Assembly: GCA_028868995.1 (NCBI GenBank)
Contig: JAGWTH010000040.1
Coordinates: 1-35,096, forward strand
DNA: 35,096 nt
Direction of reading: 5' to 3'
From: Burkholderiales bacterium
Lineage (GTDB): Bacteria; Pseudomonadota; Gammaproteobacteria; Burkholderiales; Burkholderiaceae_C
Position numbers and translations under genes: made by a program. Below, in pieces: positions 34,261 through 35,096 of the stretch (positions within the stretch are counted from its first letter, which is position 1; each line of letters starts with the position of its first letter). A model generated the notes under the pieces. The model saw only the letters and a list, made by a program, of their open reading frames with translations. It had not been told where the DNA came from and searched no databases.

Positions 34261-35006
34261 GCCTGCTGCAAGTCCGCAACGTCACGCGCAATTTCGGCAG
34301 CCTGGTGGCGGTCAACGACGTGTCCATGACCGTCGAACCGGGCGAGCTGCGCGCCGTGATCGGCCCCAACGGCGCCGGCAAGACGACCTTCTTCAACCTG
34401 ATCAGCGGCTTCTTCCCGCCCTCGGCCGGCACCATCGTGTTCGACGGCAAGGACATCACCTCCTGGTCGCCGCAGCAGCGGGTCGAGCACGGCATGGCCC
34501 GCACCTTCCAGATCACGGAGATCTTCCCCGAGCTGACGGTGCGGGAGAACCTGCGCGTGCCGGTGGAAGTGGCCTCGGGCCTGCGGCTGCGGCCGTGGCT
34601 GGGACGCTCCGACGATGCGCGCATCGGCGCCCGCGTGGAGGAACTGCTGAAGATGGGCGGCCTGTCCGAGAAGGCGGACCGCCTGGTGGGCGAGCTCTCG
34701 CACGGCGACCAGCGCGCCACCGAGATCATGATGTCCATCGCCCTGCGGCCGCGCCTGCTGCTGCTGGACGAGCCCACGGCCGGCATGGGCGACCAGGAGA
34801 CCTATGACATCTCCCGGCTGATCCGCCGGCTGCACCGCGACGACAAGCTGAGCATCGTGCTGATCGAGCACGACATGCGCGTGATCTTCAACCTGGCCGA
34901 CCGCATCATGGTGCTGGCCGAAGGGGCGATGCTCGCCGAGGGCACGCCCGACGAGATCGCCCGCAACGAGCGCGTCCAGGCCGCCTACCTGGGGAAAACC
35001 GATTGA
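34257..35006 (+). CDS. livG: ABC transporter ATPase LivG family, second cluster
   Basis: A 249-residue ATPase with Walker A GPNGAGKT (36-43), Q-loop ARTFQITEIF, signature LSHGDQRATEIMMSIAL, Walker B LLLLDEPTAGMG and switch LIEHDMRVI. The C-terminus QAAYLGKTD is normal for the family. The TGA stop at 35004-35006 lies inside the TTGA that begins the transposon end at about 35003, so the stop codon may have been supplied by the insertion. A livF partner would be expected next but is not in the window; either it lies beyond the transposon or this transporter borrows another LivF. Confidence 0.92.
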   Translation: MSLLQVRNVTRNFGSLVAVNDVSMTVEPGELRAVIGPNGAGKTTFFNLISGFFPPSAGTIVFDGKDITSWSPQQRVEHGMARTFQITEIFPELTVRENLRVPVEVASGLRLRPWLGRSDDARIGARVEELLKMGGLSEKADRLVGELSHGDQRATEIMMSIALRPRLLLLDEPTAGMGDQETYDISRLIRRLHRDDKLSIVLIEHDMRVIFNLADRIMVLAEGAMLAEGTPDEIARNERVQAAYLGKTD

Positions 35007-35096
35007 CATCCTCCCCGCCTTCAAGGGACGGGGATTCCTTCTGCAAGAGGGCCATGCCCGGCCCCGGCCGAACGAACACCATTCAGATGCCCGCCA
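35003..35096 (-). mobile_element. Right end of an IS200/IS605-type (TnpB) transposon, truncated by window edge
   Basis: TTGACATCCTCCCCGCC at 35003-35019 continues into a hairpin: CCCCG (35013-35017) and CC (35018-35019) pair with GG (35026-35027) and CGGGG (35029-35033), leaving a bulged A at 35028. GATTCC follows. Read on the minus strand this is GGAATCCCCG, hairpin, GGGGAGGATGTCAA, which I recognise as the right-end pattern of IS605-family elements with tnpB. The terminal TCAA matches the cleavage-site style of this family. In these elements the right end also encodes the 3' part of the omega (reRNA) guide RNA. The rest lies beyond the window. Confidence 0.7.
35021..35096 (-). CDS. Possible C-terminal end of TnpB, truncated by window edge
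   Basis: On the minus strand a frame enters from the right edge and runs 24 codons to TGA at 35023-35021, ending HGPLAEGIPVP directly at the transposon hairpin. TnpB genes of this family commonly end at this point, inside the right end. The fragment is too short to contain the RuvC or zinc-ribbon motifs, so the call rests on position and on the transposon end. It could also be chance. Confidence 0.4.
   Translation of the reverse strand, partial: GGHLNGVRSAGAGHGPLAEGIPVP

Overview
The window is high-GC DNA with compact operons. Its gene content points to a betaproteobacterium of the order Burkholderiales, most likely Comamonadaceae (Ramlibacter/Variovorax-like). The indicators are a single-cysteine DksA beside a CobW GTPase, the dapF-DUF484-xerC operon, an orphan Bug-family receptor, DUF3025 next to pyrC, and several Liv-type transporters. 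The genus is inference only.

Layout. 1-3822 (minus strand): the end-truncated start of a conserved small-protein gene, dksA with a very long Lys/Ala/Pro tail, a His-rich CobW GTPase, and rlmI. 3895-5643 (plus): a 7TMR-DISM membrane sensor with a catalytically dead GGDEF domain. 5647-8149 (minus): dapF, a DUF484 gene and xerC. 8246-10880: a Bug-family receptor divergent from a Nudix/metallo-beta-lactamase fusion. 10881-11502: a cluster of perfect hairpins, then the RNase P RNA gene (minus) and the htpX terminator. 11503-14243 (minus): htpX, DUF3025 and pyrC. 14244-14725: two related MITE-like elements in inverted orientation. 14726-18856 (minus): a glutamate/aspartate ABC transporter (gltIJKL-like) with an upstream LysR regulator. 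18908-21617 (minus): a small membrane protein, a YpeA-like acetyltransferase and an Atm1-type exporter. 21657-22079 (plus): a YciA thioesterase, followed by a 0.5-kb imperfect inverted repeat that fills the gap to a convergent crotonase.

The right third is transport. 23555-30173 holds livH-livM-livG-livF, an AMP-binding acyl-CoA ligase and a periplasmic receptor, closed by a terminator. With the divergent crotonase this looks like an import-and-activate module for a carboxylic acid rather than a plain amino-acid transporter (inference). A RutR-like TetR gene follows, then a second Liv-type set (Tat-exported receptor, livH, livM, livG). That set stops where the right end of an IS200/IS605-type (TnpB) transposon begins, at about 35003, so the expected livF is not seen.

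Most genes are ordinary chromosomal housekeeping or transport. The points that deserve a second look are the TnpB element end and its putative guide RNA scaffold, the GGDEF relic that keeps an inhibitory-site RxxD, the two unassigned repeat families, the hairpin cluster beside rnpB, the DksA tail, and a tandem 11-bp repeat upstream of the second transporter.
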